A stretch of DNA of 45,724 nucleotides from Candidatus Symbiopectobacterium sp. 'North America'. GTDB taxonomy: Bacteria > Pseudomonadota > Gammaproteobacteria > Enterobacterales > Enterobacteriaceae. The notes under the pieces were generated by a model, which was given only the letters and a program-made list of their open reading frames with translations, was not told the DNA's origin and ran no database searches. The stretch lies in contig NZ_PEHF01000021.1 in the NCBI RefSeq assembly GCF_015762685.1, positions 1 through 45,724 on the forward strand, read 5' to 3'. The position numbers were made by a program, and so were the translations under genes. Position 1 is the stretch's first letter. Each line of letters starts with the position of its first letter. This document shows positions 28,875-37,993 of this stretch, in pieces.

Positions 28875-31046
28875 ATGGCAGAGAAAAATTCAGTGAAAAC
28901 ATCTGAAATTGATCGTTCAGATGAGATTGATTTGGGGCGATTGCTTGGAACCCTGCTAGATAATCGTTGGTTAATTATTGGTGTAACGGCTCTATTTACC
29001 ATCGTTGGTATTATGTATGCCATGCTCGCCACACCGATTTATAAAGCGGATGCGCTGATTCAGGTAGAACAAAGCAGCGGCGATTCTTTGATCAAAGATA
29101 TCTCCAGCATATTACCGGATGCTAAGCCGCAATCAGCTGCTGAAATTGAGTTAATCAAGTCGCGCATGGTAATGGGAAAGACCATTACCGATTTAACATT
29201 AGATATAGATGTTCATCAGAAATATTTCCCCATCATTGGTAAAGGTATTGCGCGCTTAGTGGATGCTGAGTCAGGCCAAATTACCGTATCTCGCCTTGAT
29301 GTGCCCGAAAGTTGGCAAGATGAACCGCTGACGCTAAAAGTCATTGATAAAGAGAATTATACTTTAACGGGGGGAGACACCGTTTCTTTCTCAGGTAAAG
29401 TGGGACAGGTGGAGAGCCATAACGGTATTGATCTCTTAGTTAGTGATATTCAATCTGAGAACGGTACGGTTTTTCGCCTAAGGAAGCTTAATCCGTTAAC
29501 AGCGATTAATGGATTATTAAATGATTTTACTGTTGCCGATAAAGGGAAAGATACTGGTGTTTTAGGGTTAAGTTTAGAAGGTGAAAATCCTATCTTAACC
29601 ACCAAGATTCTAAACAGCATCAGCCAAAACTATTTGCAGCAGAACGTGGAGCGTAAATCAGAAGAAGCAGGGCGCAGCCTTGAGTTTTTAAAAGAACAGC
29701 TACCAAATATTCGTGGTCAGTTGAATGATGCAGAAAATAAATTAAACACCTTTCGCCAACAGAATGATTCTGTTGACCTCTCATTAGAGGCCAAAGCGGT
29801 GCTAGACACAATGGTGTCTGTGGAATCTCAGCTTAATGAACTAACGTTTAAAGAAGCAGAGATCTCCAAACTCTACACCCGTGAACATCCTGCCTATCGT
29901 GCGTTGATGGAAAAGCGTAAAACCTTGCAGCAAGAGCGCGATAAGCTGAATAAACGTGTAAGTGCGATGCCTAAAACTCAGCAAGAGATTTTGCGCTTAA
30001 CCCGTGATGTGCAAGCTGGGCAAGAAGTGTATATGCAACTGCTGAATAAACAGCAGGAGCTCAGCATTAACAAAGCCAGCACGGTAGGCAATGTGCGTAT
30101 TATCGACAAAGCTGTTGTTCAGCCTAAACCTATTAAACCTAAAAAAGCATTGATTGTGCTGCTAGCAATGGTTTTAGGTGGAATTGCCTCTACTGTATTT
30201 GTCGTACTGAAAACCTTGTTGCATGAAGGAATCGAAAGCCCTGAGCAATTAGAAGAGTTAGGCATTAACGTTTATGCCAGCGTGCCACTTTCTGAATGGC
30301 AACAAAAGAAAGACAGGGCGTTATTGGCTAAGGGCAAGAAAAGTAATACCCGCTCTACAGAGTTACTTGCTATTGGCAACCCAGCTGACCTGGCCATCGA
30401 AGCCATTCGTAGCTTACGCACGAGTTTGCATTTCGCGATGATGGAAGCGAAAAACAATGTATTAATGATTTCTGGTGCCAGCCCTTCCATCGGTAAAACG
30501 TTTATCAGTGCCAACCTTGGCGCGGTGATTGCTCAGGCAGGGCTGCGTGTGCTGATTGTTGATTGCGATATGCGTAAAGGTTATGCCCATGAATTAATGG
30601 GGGTACAAAGCAACAATGGCCTTTCAGATATCCTTTCTGGCCAGATACAAGCAACTGATGCTGTGAGAAAAACGCATATGGAGGGAATGGATTTTATCCC
30701 TCGTGGTCAGGTTCCTCCCAACCCTTCTGAGTTGTTGATGCATGGCCGTTTTTCGGAGTTTATTAAGTGGACAGTTGAGAATTACGATTTAGTACTACTG
30801 GATACTCCGCCTATCCTGGCAGTGACAGATGCAGCTATTATTAGTCGTCAAGCTGGCACTTCTTTGCTTGTTGCTCGTTTTGAAATGAATACTGTGAAAG
30901 AAATTGAAGTGAGTATTCGCCGCTTTGAGCAGAATGGGGCGGAAATTAAAGGCATAATTCTTAATGCCATTGTTAAACGTGCTGCTAGTTATTATGGGGA
31001 TGGTAATTATCATTATTATACTTATGATTATAAATCAGAAAAATAA
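28875..31046 (+). CDS. wzc: Tyrosine autokinase / chain-length regulator Wzc
   Basis: Polysaccharide co-polymerase and BY-kinase of the inner membrane, 723 residues (E. coli 720). N-terminal Wzz domain with two membrane helices (about 31-53 and 426-446) flanking a coiled periplasmic part. Cytoplasmic kinase: Walker A SGASPSIGKTFISAN, Walker A' VLIVDCDMRKGY, Walker B LVLLDTPPILAVTDA, RGQVPPNPSELL. The tail SYYGDGNYHYYTYDYKSEK is the Tyr-rich phosphorylation cluster. Base composition becomes AT-rich towards its 3' end, marking the boundary of the strain-specific cassette. Confidence 0.96.
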   Translation: MAEKNSVKTSEIDRSDEIDLGRLLGTLLDNRWLIIGVTALFTIVGIMYAMLATPIYKADALIQVEQSSGDSLIKDISSILPDAKPQSAAEIELIKSRMVMGKTITDLTLDIDVHQKYFPIIGKGIARLVDAESGQITVSRLDVPESWQDEPLTLKVIDKENYTLTGGDTVSFSGKVGQVESHNGIDLLVSDIQSENGTVFRLRKLNPLTAINGLLNDFTVADKGKDTGVLGLSLEGENPILTTKILNSISQNYLQQNVERKSEEAGRSLEFLKEQLPNIRGQLNDAENKLNTFRQQNDSVDLSLEAKAVLDTMVSVESQLNELTFKEAEISKLYTREHPAYRALMEKRKTLQQERDKLNKRVSAMPKTQQEILRLTRDVQAGQEVYMQLLNKQQELSINKASTVGNVRIIDKAVVQPKPIKPKKALIVLLAMVLGGIASTVFVVLKTLLHEGIESPEQLEELGINVYASVPLSEWQQKKDRALLAKGKKSNTRSTELLAIGNPADLAIEAIRSLRTSLHFAMMEAKNNVLMISGASPSIGKTFISANLGAVIAQAGLRVLIVDCDMRKGYAHELMGVQSNNGLSDILSGQIQATDAVRKTHMEGMDFIPRGQVPPNPSELLMHGRFSEFIKWTVENYDLVLLDTPPILAVTDAAIISRQAGTSLLVARFEMNTVKEIEVSIRRFEQNGAEIKGIILNAIVKRAASYYGDGNYHYYTYDYKSEK

Positions 31047-31066
31047 AATATCTTAGGGGTGTAGTG

Positions 31067-31084
31067 ATGCTCCCTTTAACATAG
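31067..31084 (+). other. Five-codon leader ORF overlapping the wzx start
   Basis: AGGGGT at 31055-31060, then ATG at 31067, coding Met-Leu-Pro-Leu-Thr, then TAG at 31082-31084 whose final G is the first base of the GTG start of the flippase gene. The gene itself has no Shine-Dalgarno at a usual distance, so the mini-ORF may deliver ribosomes to it by stop-start coupling. Confidence 0.4.
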
Positions 31085-32421
31085 TGCCTAACAGAATAAT
31101 TAGTGAAACGGAGTTTGATATTTTAAAAAATATATTTTGGATGTTATCTGAAAAAACTATAAGGCTGGGATTCAGTGTTTTAACTAGTGCCTTAATAGCG
31201 CGACATTTAGGGCCGAAAGATTTTGGAGAGCTTAACTATTATATTGCATTATTAGCAATATTTATTGTCGTTTCTTCTGTTGGTTTGAATAGAATTATCG
31301 TGCGAGATGTTGTTCAATCTAAGGATAATAGAACACAGCAAAATATTATTATTACAACAGCTTTGTATATACGATTGTTTTTTTCTTGCTGCATTATATT
31401 ATTGGCCGTATTATATTCATTATTATATCTCTCTGCCGATAATTTTTTAGCATCTATTATAATTTTCCTTTCATTAATATTTACATCGGTTGACATATTA
31501 GACTTCTACCAGCAAGGACTATCTTCATTTAAACTGGTAAGTATATGTAGAACAATTACTTTTTTTATTAGTTCACTAATCCGACTTCTATTTGTATATT
31601 TATCCTTTGAATTTATATGGTTTGTCTTGGCTGTACTGATTGAGTATATGATTACGGGGTTCGGATTAATATATATCAATTCTAAGAATAAACTTATCTC
31701 ACCATTTTCAATTAAATTTTTTTCAATTGATAAAGCTAAATTTTTAATCAAAGAGTCCTGGCCTGAAATTATTGCAGGATTTGGGGCTGTTCTATTTATG
31801 AAGATGGATCAGGTTATGCTTCAGTTAATCAGTGGCTCTGAAAGCGTAGGTATATACTTAGCGGCTACAAGGATTAGTGAGGCGTGGTACTTTGTTCCTA
31901 TGGCAGTAGTCTCGGCAACGTTTCCTAAAGTTATTCACTTAAAAAAAATATCAGTAATTGCTTATTACGATGCAATCGCAGCATTAAGTTCTGTTTTGGT
32001 TTATATGGCCCTGTTGGTTGCTATCTTTTTCTCAATTTATGGTGGTAGCATCATAAATATTATTTATGGGGAAGCGTATGCAGATAGTGCAATAATTATT
32101 TCATGGCACACATGGGGAGCAATTTTCTTATGTATGGGAATTACTTCTGGCTCTTGGTTGGTTGCGGAAAAAAAACTAAATATCAATTTATATCGTAATA
32201 TTTTTGGGTTGGTTATTAATTTTATATCAAATATTATTCTGATTCCGATATGGGGAACTCAAGGTGCAGCTAGTGCAACTGTAATAGGTTTGGCTTCCGC
32301 ATTTTATTTTTTTGATTTATTTTTACCTTCTCTTAGACCTATTTTTTGGATAAAAACAAAATCAATTCTTCCTACTGAATTTTATAAATGTATAACTTTT
32401 TTTGTAAAGTTTAAAAACTGA
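31084..32421 (+). CDS. Wzx-type polysaccharide repeat-unit flippase
   Basis: Predicted inner-membrane translocase (MOP/MATE-like superfamily) of 445 residues with about 12 hydrophobic segments. The N-terminal pattern NIFWMLSEKTIRLGFSVLTSALIARHLGPKDFGELNYYIALLAIF is characteristic of Wzx proteins, as is the later KMDQVMLQLISGSESVGIYLAATRISEAWYFVP. Function follows from family and from its place directly after wzc. The start is taken as GTG; the next ATG (31141) would remove family-conserved residues. Strongly AT-rich, unlike wza-wzb. Confidence 0.85.
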   Translation: MPNRIISETEFDILKNIFWMLSEKTIRLGFSVLTSALIARHLGPKDFGELNYYIALLAIFIVVSSVGLNRIIVRDVVQSKDNRTQQNIIITTALYIRLFFSCCIILLAVLYSLLYLSADNFLASIIIFLSLIFTSVDILDFYQQGLSSFKLVSICRTITFFISSLIRLLFVYLSFEFIWFVLAVLIEYMITGFGLIYINSKNKLISPFSIKFFSIDKAKFLIKESWPEIIAGFGAVLFMKMDQVMLQLISGSESVGIYLAATRISEAWYFVPMAVVSATFPKVIHLKKISVIAYYDAIAALSSVLVYMALLVAIFFSIYGGSIINIIYGEAYADSAIIISWHTWGAIFLCMGITSGSWLVAEKKLNINLYRNIFGLVINFISNIILIPIWGTQGAASATVIGLASAFYFFDLFLPSLRPIFWIKTKSILPTEFYKCITFFVKFKN

Positions 32422-32431
32422 CATTTTGGAT

Positions 32432-34780
32432 ATGATATTCATAAAGTTTTCATCTCTCATTAATCAATGTAAATATCTTTTCACTGAACATGCAACTCGT
32501 TTGAAAAAACCTCGCGTTATCCAATTTCCAGTTATAGATACATGCAATTCTAGATGTCAAATGTGTCGAATATGGGAAAATAAAAAAAGTACTGACATCT
32601 CAGTTGCACAACTCCGGAAAGGATTAGCCAGTTCACTTTTCAGTGAAGTAGAGGGTATTGGTTTTAACGGTGGAGAACCGACTCTGAGGGCAGAACTCGC
32701 TGAGTTAGTAGATGTTGTTGTTGATTCATTACCAAAACTAAAACATGTATCTCTAATTACAAATGCCTATAAATATTCACAAGTTATAGAAAAAATCCAA
32801 ACCATAGGCCCTATTATTAAGAAAAAAAATATCAATTTTGATGTTATGATATCTATCGATGGTTACGGTGAGGTACACGATCGTGTTAGAGGTAGGAGTG
32901 GAAATTTTGATAATGCCCTTAAGGTAATTGATTTTTTACAAGTTTACCCTCTCGTTGATAATATTAGAATTGGATGTACAGTAATTAGGGAGAATGTATA
33001 TCATTTACCTAAATTACTTGAGTTTTGTATTAAAAAAGGACTATATGTCAAATTTAGACAGGGTGTACCACATCAACGACTTTATACAGAAAATCTCTTA
33101 GATCCTTATGCATTAACAGTAGAAGAAAAATATGAATTTGTTGAGTTTTTAGAAGGATTAATCAAGCATTACGAGAAAAGTATTATGCAACGATTCTTCT
33201 ATCGATCACTTATACAGCAAATAACTAATGACGGACCAAGAATTGCTGGTTGCGACTGGCGCCACCGTGGGGCGACAATTACTGCGAAAGGGGAACTTGC
33301 TTATTGTGCAGTGCAAAGTAAGTCATTAATGCGAAACATTGCTGAAGGTGATCCTAATGATGCTTATTTTTCTAATGAGGTACATTTAAAAGAAATAATT
33401 AAAACCAAATGTGCTAATTGTCATCATGACTACGTAGGTATACCAGCTAAAGAGCATTATCGTCATATTTTTATTGAAAGAATAGATGAAAAATTTAAAA
33501 TAAAGGCGAAGATACGTGAAATTCCTGGGTTTAATATGCTTAATAACATGCGAAAGAAACGTACTTTTAACAAAAATTTAAATTATTATAAATCGTCTTT
33601 AGCAACTTTCAATATTTTATTAAACCCAAATAAAAAAATAAAAGTACTCATATGTGGTTGGTATGGAACCGAAACATTAGGTGATAAAGCCATTATTGGA
33701 GGAATAATTCATAGTTTCAAAAAGTGTCTAGATGACGATGTACAGTTTATTGTAGTCAGCTTATTTGAATACATTACTAGAATTACGGCATTGCAAATGC
33801 CAGAATTTGTTCATGCAAAGGTAGTTACCCCAGAAGAAGGTATTTCTCTCATAGAGAAGATGGATTACGTGGTATTCGGCGGTGGTCCATTAATGGGTAT
33901 TGATACATTAGCACCAATGCAAGCTATTTTTGAAATTGCCAAACAGAAAAAGATAAAAACTGTGATAGCTGGATGTGGAGTAGGGCCTTATGGCGAGATA
34001 TGGCATAATGTAAGTATAAAACGTATCTTGGAACTCGCCGATATTCGGATTTATCGTGATAAACGATCAAAGGAATATGCTGCTGAATTGGGGGTGAATG
34101 TTATTAATGATAGTGTTGCTGAAGATCCTGCATTTACTTGGTTGGCAAATTCATCTGTTTCAACAAAAATAGAAAAAGATTCTTCTGAAAAAAAAGTTTT
34201 GTTATTAGGTCTTAGAGATTTTCCCTATGAGGAATATGCTCGACATATTCCTCATAGAGATAGATTAACTATCAAAGACAACTATGAAAAAACAATTGTA
34301 AAATCACTGATCATTTTGTCAGAAAAGTATCCGGAGTTAATTATTAAACCATTACCAATGTGCACTAATCATTTTGGCTCTGATGATCGCTGGTTCTATC
34401 GACGTTTATTTAGGGATTGTAGTGAATTAGCTGAGGTTATTGATGATTCGCTACTTGGCCATGAAATGGCTCCTGTAGACTATTTTAATTCATTTAAATC
34501 AGCTGATGCCCTGCTGGCGATGAGATTTCACTCTCTCGCCTTTGGGCTTGGTATCGGCGTCAATTCGGTTGCATTAGATTATACTCTTGGTAAAGGTAAG
34601 GTTCGCTCTTTGGCTGAAAAATATAACACAGAGCTAATATCTATGATTGATCTGGATGAACATCGCTTGATTAAAGCAATTGTGATCGCATTAGAAGCAG
34701 AAAAACCAAATGCAATTAGCCTTAACGAACTGCATTTTACTAGCTCATTGAATGCCGAATTAGATAAGGTTTCCTCATGA
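32432..34780 (+). CDS. Radical SAM / polysaccharide pyruvyl transferase fusion
   Basis: A 782-residue two-part protein. Residues about 28-360 are a radical SAM domain: CNSRCQMC (Cys38, Cys42, Cys45) for the [4Fe-4S]-SAM cluster, GGEP at 80-83, SIDGYGEVHDRVRGRSGNF. A SPASM/twitch-like tail follows (GCDWRHRGATITAKGELAYCAV, then KTKCANCHHDY) that could hold an auxiliary cluster. Residues about 404-782 are a polysaccharide pyruvyl transferase domain (KVLICGWYGTETLGDKAIIGGI, VVFGGGPLMGID, AGCGVGP, LLAMRFHSLAFGLGIGVNSVALDY), which would add a ketal-linked pyruvate from PEP. Overlaps the next gene by four bases. The ATG at 32432 is chosen; a TTG at 32426 is possible. The substrate of the radical SAM half is unknown; a fused open frame with no stop suggests a real single polypeptide. 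Confidence 0.85.
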   Translation: MIFIKFSSLINQCKYLFTEHATRLKKPRVIQFPVIDTCNSRCQMCRIWENKKSTDISVAQLRKGLASSLFSEVEGIGFNGGEPTLRAELAELVDVVVDSLPKLKHVSLITNAYKYSQVIEKIQTIGPIIKKKNINFDVMISIDGYGEVHDRVRGRSGNFDNALKVIDFLQVYPLVDNIRIGCTVIRENVYHLPKLLEFCIKKGLYVKFRQGVPHQRLYTENLLDPYALTVEEKYEFVEFLEGLIKHYEKSIMQRFFYRSLIQQITNDGPRIAGCDWRHRGATITAKGELAYCAVQSKSLMRNIAEGDPNDAYFSNEVHLKEIIKTKCANCHHDYVGIPAKEHYRHIFIERIDEKFKIKAKIREIPGFNMLNNMRKKRTFNKNLNYYKSSLATFNILLNPNKKIKVLICGWYGTETLGDKAIIGGIIHSFKKCLDDDVQFIVVSLFEYITRITALQMPEFVHAKVVTPEEGISLIEKMDYVVFGGGPLMGIDTLAPMQAIFEIAKQKKIKTVIAGCGVGPYGEIWHNVSIKRILELADIRIYRDKRSKEYAAELGVNVINDSVAEDPAFTWLANSSVSTKIEKDSSEKKVLLLGLRDFPYEEYARHIPHRDRLTIKDNYEKTIVKSLIILSEKYPELIIKPLPMCTNHFGSDDRWFYRRLFRDCSELAEVIDDSLLGHEMAPVDYFNSFKSADALLAMRFHSLAFGLGIGVNSVALDYTLGKGKVRSLAEKYNTELISMIDLDEHRLIKAIVIALEAEKPNAISLNELHFTSSLNAELDKVSS

Positions 34781-36000
34781 AAGTACTCCATCTTTGTTAT
34801 AGTGATTTAAGTGGGGGAGCTGCTAGAGCTGCATATCGAATACATATAGCCCAAAGACGTTTAGGTATTGATAGCCATATGTTAGTAATCAATAAACTAT
34901 CAGATAATGATTACGTTCATACAGTATCTAAATGGTGTCATATTAGAATAAAAATTCTTAATTTTGTGGCAACTAGTATTTTAAAATTTAAAATAAAAAA
35001 TAATCCGGTGGTGCACTCAATAAATATTTTTCCCTCCGGAGTAGTAAAGTATATAAATAAGTTAAACCCACAAATTGTCAACCTTCATTGGATTGGTTGC
35101 AATATGCTTTCTATTCATGAAGTTAGTAAAATACAGCAACAAATTGTCTGGACATTACATGATATGTGGGCATTCTCTGGATGTGAGCACTATGAAGATT
35201 TAAACAGCCCTTGCCAATATGTAAATGGCTATAAATCGGAAGGGTTTTTTACTTCAGATTTGAATAAAATAATTTTTTCACTAAAAGTAAAAAAGTGGAA
35301 GAGGAAAAAAATTCACTTAATCGCACCTAGTAATTGGATGGGGGATTGCGCCAAAAATAGTTTCTTATTTAAAGGTAATAAAATAAGTGTAATTAGTAAT
35401 TGTATTGATCATAAAAAATACAAGCCTGTCTACAAGCAGTTCGCGAGATATGTATTTGGGTTACCTAAAGAGAAAAAATTGATTTTATTTGGAGCTATGT
35501 CAAGTACCTCTGATGTGAGAAAAGGATATTCGCTCTTAAAAGATGCATTGGCTATTATGAAGATTAAAGAAAACGTTGATGATATAGAGTTGGTTATTTT
35601 TGGGGCAAGCAAAGGTAGTTATAGTGATAATGTTAATATGAAAGAACACTATTTAGGAACGTTAGCAGATGATGTTTCGTTAAGTTTACTTTATTCTGCT
35701 GTAGATATATTCGTTGCTCCATCACTGCAAGACAATCTGCCGAACACACTTGTTGAATCTCTGGCGAGTGGAACACCCTGTGTAGCGTTTAATATTGGTG
35801 GGATGAGTGATTTAATTTCGTCAGAAATTTTCGGTTCATTAGTCGATGAGGTAGATTCAAATTCTTTAGCTGATTCGATAATGACATTATTAAAAATGAA
35901 AGCTAATCCAAATCTTATATCTGAGAAGAGTGCTAAGCTACGTAATGAAAGCAGTATTGCACAACAATACTATGAAATTTATAAATTATACATAAACTAA
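34777..36000 (+). CDS. Glycosyltransferase family 4, WcaC-like
   Basis: Predicted cytoplasmic GT-B retaining glycosyltransferase of 407 residues. The N-terminal MKVLHLCYSDLSGGAARAAYRIH and the TLHDMWAFSGCEHYEDL block resemble colanic acid WcaC. The C-terminal donor-binding block DNLPNTLVESLASGTPCVAFNIGGM is the EX7E-type motif with Asp in place of the first Glu. The start overlaps the preceding stop (ATGA), so it is translationally coupled to the fusion gene. Sugar specificity cannot be read from sequence. Confidence 0.85.
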   Translation: MKVLHLCYSDLSGGAARAAYRIHIAQRRLGIDSHMLVINKLSDNDYVHTVSKWCHIRIKILNFVATSILKFKIKNNPVVHSINIFPSGVVKYINKLNPQIVNLHWIGCNMLSIHEVSKIQQQIVWTLHDMWAFSGCEHYEDLNSPCQYVNGYKSEGFFTSDLNKIIFSLKVKKWKRKKIHLIAPSNWMGDCAKNSFLFKGNKISVISNCIDHKKYKPVYKQFARYVFGLPKEKKLILFGAMSSTSDVRKGYSLLKDALAIMKIKENVDDIELVIFGASKGSYSDNVNMKEHYLGTLADDVSLSLLYSAVDIFVAPSLQDNLPNTLVESLASGTPCVAFNIGGMSDLISSEIFGSLVDEVDSNSLADSIMTLLKMKANPNLISEKSAKLRNESSIAQQYYEIYKLYIN

Positions 36001-36007
36001 ATTTATA

Positions 36008-36763
36008 ATGAAAAAATCCCCTAAAATTAGTGTGATAACTGTCGTTTATAATAATGCCACCGAATTACAGTCAACGATAGATTCAGTAGTAGAACAAACA
36101 TATCTCGATGTTGAATTTATTATTATTGATGGTGGCTCAACAGATGGAACTCTAAATATAATAGAGAAGAATAACAATTTTATTGATTGCTGGATTAGTG
36201 AGCCGGATAAAGGAATTTATGATGCAATGAATAAAGGTACTCAAATCTCAAGTGGTGATTATATTATTTTTATTAATTCTGGTGATAAGTTTTTTCATAA
36301 AGAAGTTTTGGCTAATGTTATAAATCTATCTGGTTGTAAAAATGATGTCATCTATGGAGATCATTGGACACTAAAATCGTATAAAAATGATGGTCACTAT
36401 AAAGCAAAAAATTTGAGAAAGTTAAAATATGGAATGATATGCTCTCATCAAAGCATGTTATTTAAACTAAAACTATTAATGGAAAGAGGATATTCCTATA
36501 ATTATGGAACTGCCGCTGATTATGAATTACTCTGCTATTTATATTCAAAGGGTGCAAGTTTTTTTAAGTTAGATGATGTTATAATATCCTATTACCAAGC
36601 AGGTGGTGTATCGGATAAAAAAAGAATAAAATCATTATGCAATTCATATAAAGCTTATCGTGATAACTTAAGGTCAACCTTTGATATTAAATTTTTCTAT
36701 CTATGGAGGTTAACTATGGAAACCGGAAAGTTGATTTTTAGGTGGGTCAAAGTAAAATGCTAA
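36008..36763 (+). CDS. Glycosyltransferase family 2 (first of two similar copies)
   Basis: GT-A inverting glycosyltransferase of 251 residues. SVITVVYNNATELQSTIDSVVEQTY, FIIIDGGSTDGT and SEPDKGIYDAMNKG are typical of the WcaA/WcaE-like GT2 group; the metal-binding acidic motif is probably NSGD near residue 95. It resembles the protein at 43003, with a shared SEPDKGIYDA-NKG block. It overlaps the next gene by seven bases. Confidence 0.85.
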   Translation: MKKSPKISVITVVYNNATELQSTIDSVVEQTYLDVEFIIIDGGSTDGTLNIIEKNNNFIDCWISEPDKGIYDAMNKGTQISSGDYIIFINSGDKFFHKEVLANVINLSGCKNDVIYGDHWTLKSYKNDGHYKAKNLRKLKYGMICSHQSMLFKLKLLMERGYSYNYGTAADYELLCYLYSKGASFFKLDDVIISYYQAGGVSDKKRIKSLCNSYKAYRDNLRSTFDIKFFYLWRLTMETGKLIFRWVKVKC

Positions 36764-37989
36764 TAATTTTTATTTTTGTTTTATTATTATTCATTTTAGC
36801 ATATAGATTCTATTTTTGTTATCCTTTGGATTTTTATTATTTTATTTGTTTTGGTGTTGCTTATTATATTATATCACCTTATATTGTATACTTGTCTGGC
36901 GGGTTATTGAATTATCCTGGTATATCTTCTTGGCGAGATTATCTTTATTATTTTTCCGAGGCTTATGAATATTTGTGCATTATTTTTTTTGCGTTTACCG
37001 TGCCAATATTTATTTGCAATAAGTTTTTTTTAAGAATAAAAACTCCTAACATTAAAATGTCAGAGATATCTTCACTCTCGTTAGTTATTTCCTTTTTTTC
37101 TATTATGATTTTGTGTTTTTATTTGTGGTATTCAGCCTATGATGCAAACCTACTTTTTAGTGGTTATACATCAGAGTATAGCACAAGAATAATGGGGAAT
37201 ATGGCGACAACTAATTTGCTTTTGAATTTCTTAGCGATATACTCTAATTTAATTTGTAAAAAAAAAATTAAAAAAATATATATAGCATTAATTATAATAA
37301 ACTCACTCTTTCTCTTGAGTATGGGGGGGAGAATGTATGTCGTTACAATAATCATTCCATGGTTAATGATCTATGGGGATAATGTAAAAACCTTAAAGGA
37401 TTTTATAAGAAAATTTAAAATAAGTTTAATCCTGGTGAGCTTGATAATCTTATTCTGTGCGATAGGTATATTCAGATTGGGAATAACAGATTTCTCATTT
37501 ATGATTTATATTTTCTTCGCTGAGCCGATATTTACTAGTTATTCTTCGGTTACATATTTACTATATAATTCAAATATTCCGTTGCTAAATAATGGTATGC
37601 TTTTTATTAGTTCATTTCTCGGTATAATACCGTCTTTCATTATGGAAAATAAATACTCGCTTTATCTTCTTCCTGAACATATGGGTTTTTATTATGAATC
37701 ACCCTTTGGAGCTACATCAATAATTGTTTATTTATTCACATCGTTTGGTGTATTTGGGGCTTTCATTTTTATGTGTTTTTTGGCTTTTTTTTACAGTATT
37801 ATGTCCAAAATAGCAAAAACATGTGTTTTTTTTAAAACCTTTTATTTATGTGCGTTATCTATTATACCATTCATTTTTTTTCGTGAATCATTTTATATAT
37901 CTACAAGAATTATTGTCTTTCCTATATTTATTTTACCTATGTGTGTATTTATTTTTGATCGCTGTTTACATATTCTATCTAGGAAGTGA
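36757..37989 (+). CDS. Wzy-type repeat-unit polymerase
   Basis: A very hydrophobic 410-residue inner-membrane protein with roughly ten to eleven predicted membrane segments and a larger loop after the middle, the usual look of Wzy. Wzy proteins share little sequence, so the call rests on topology, the GGRMYVVTIIIPWLMIYG and SYSSVTYLLYNS segments and the absence of any other polymerase candidate in the cluster. The ATG at 36757 (MLIIFIFVLLL) overlaps the upstream stop; an in-frame GTG at 36742 is less likely. Extremely AT-rich. Confidence 0.78.
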   Translation: MLIIFIFVLLLFILAYRFYFCYPLDFYYFICFGVAYYIISPYIVYLSGGLLNYPGISSWRDYLYYFSEAYEYLCIIFFAFTVPIFICNKFFLRIKTPNIKMSEISSLSLVISFFSIMILCFYLWYSAYDANLLFSGYTSEYSTRIMGNMATTNLLLNFLAIYSNLICKKKIKKIYIALIIINSLFLLSMGGRMYVVTIIIPWLMIYGDNVKTLKDFIRKFKISLILVSLIILFCAIGIFRLGITDFSFMIYIFFAEPIFTSYSSVTYLLYNSNIPLLNNGMLFISSFLGIIPSFIMENKYSLYLLPEHMGFYYESPFGATSIIVYLFTSFGVFGAFIFMCFLAFFYSIMSKIAKTCVFFKTFYLCALSIIPFIFFRESFYISTRIIVFPIFILPMCVFIFDRCLHILSRK

Positions 37990-37993
37990 GTTG

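Noticed and set aside
37823..37993. 57-residue hydrophobic N-terminal extension on the GT4 at 37994
   Set aside because: It only reads the 3' part of wzy in another frame; a good Shine-Dalgarno and the family start are at 37994.
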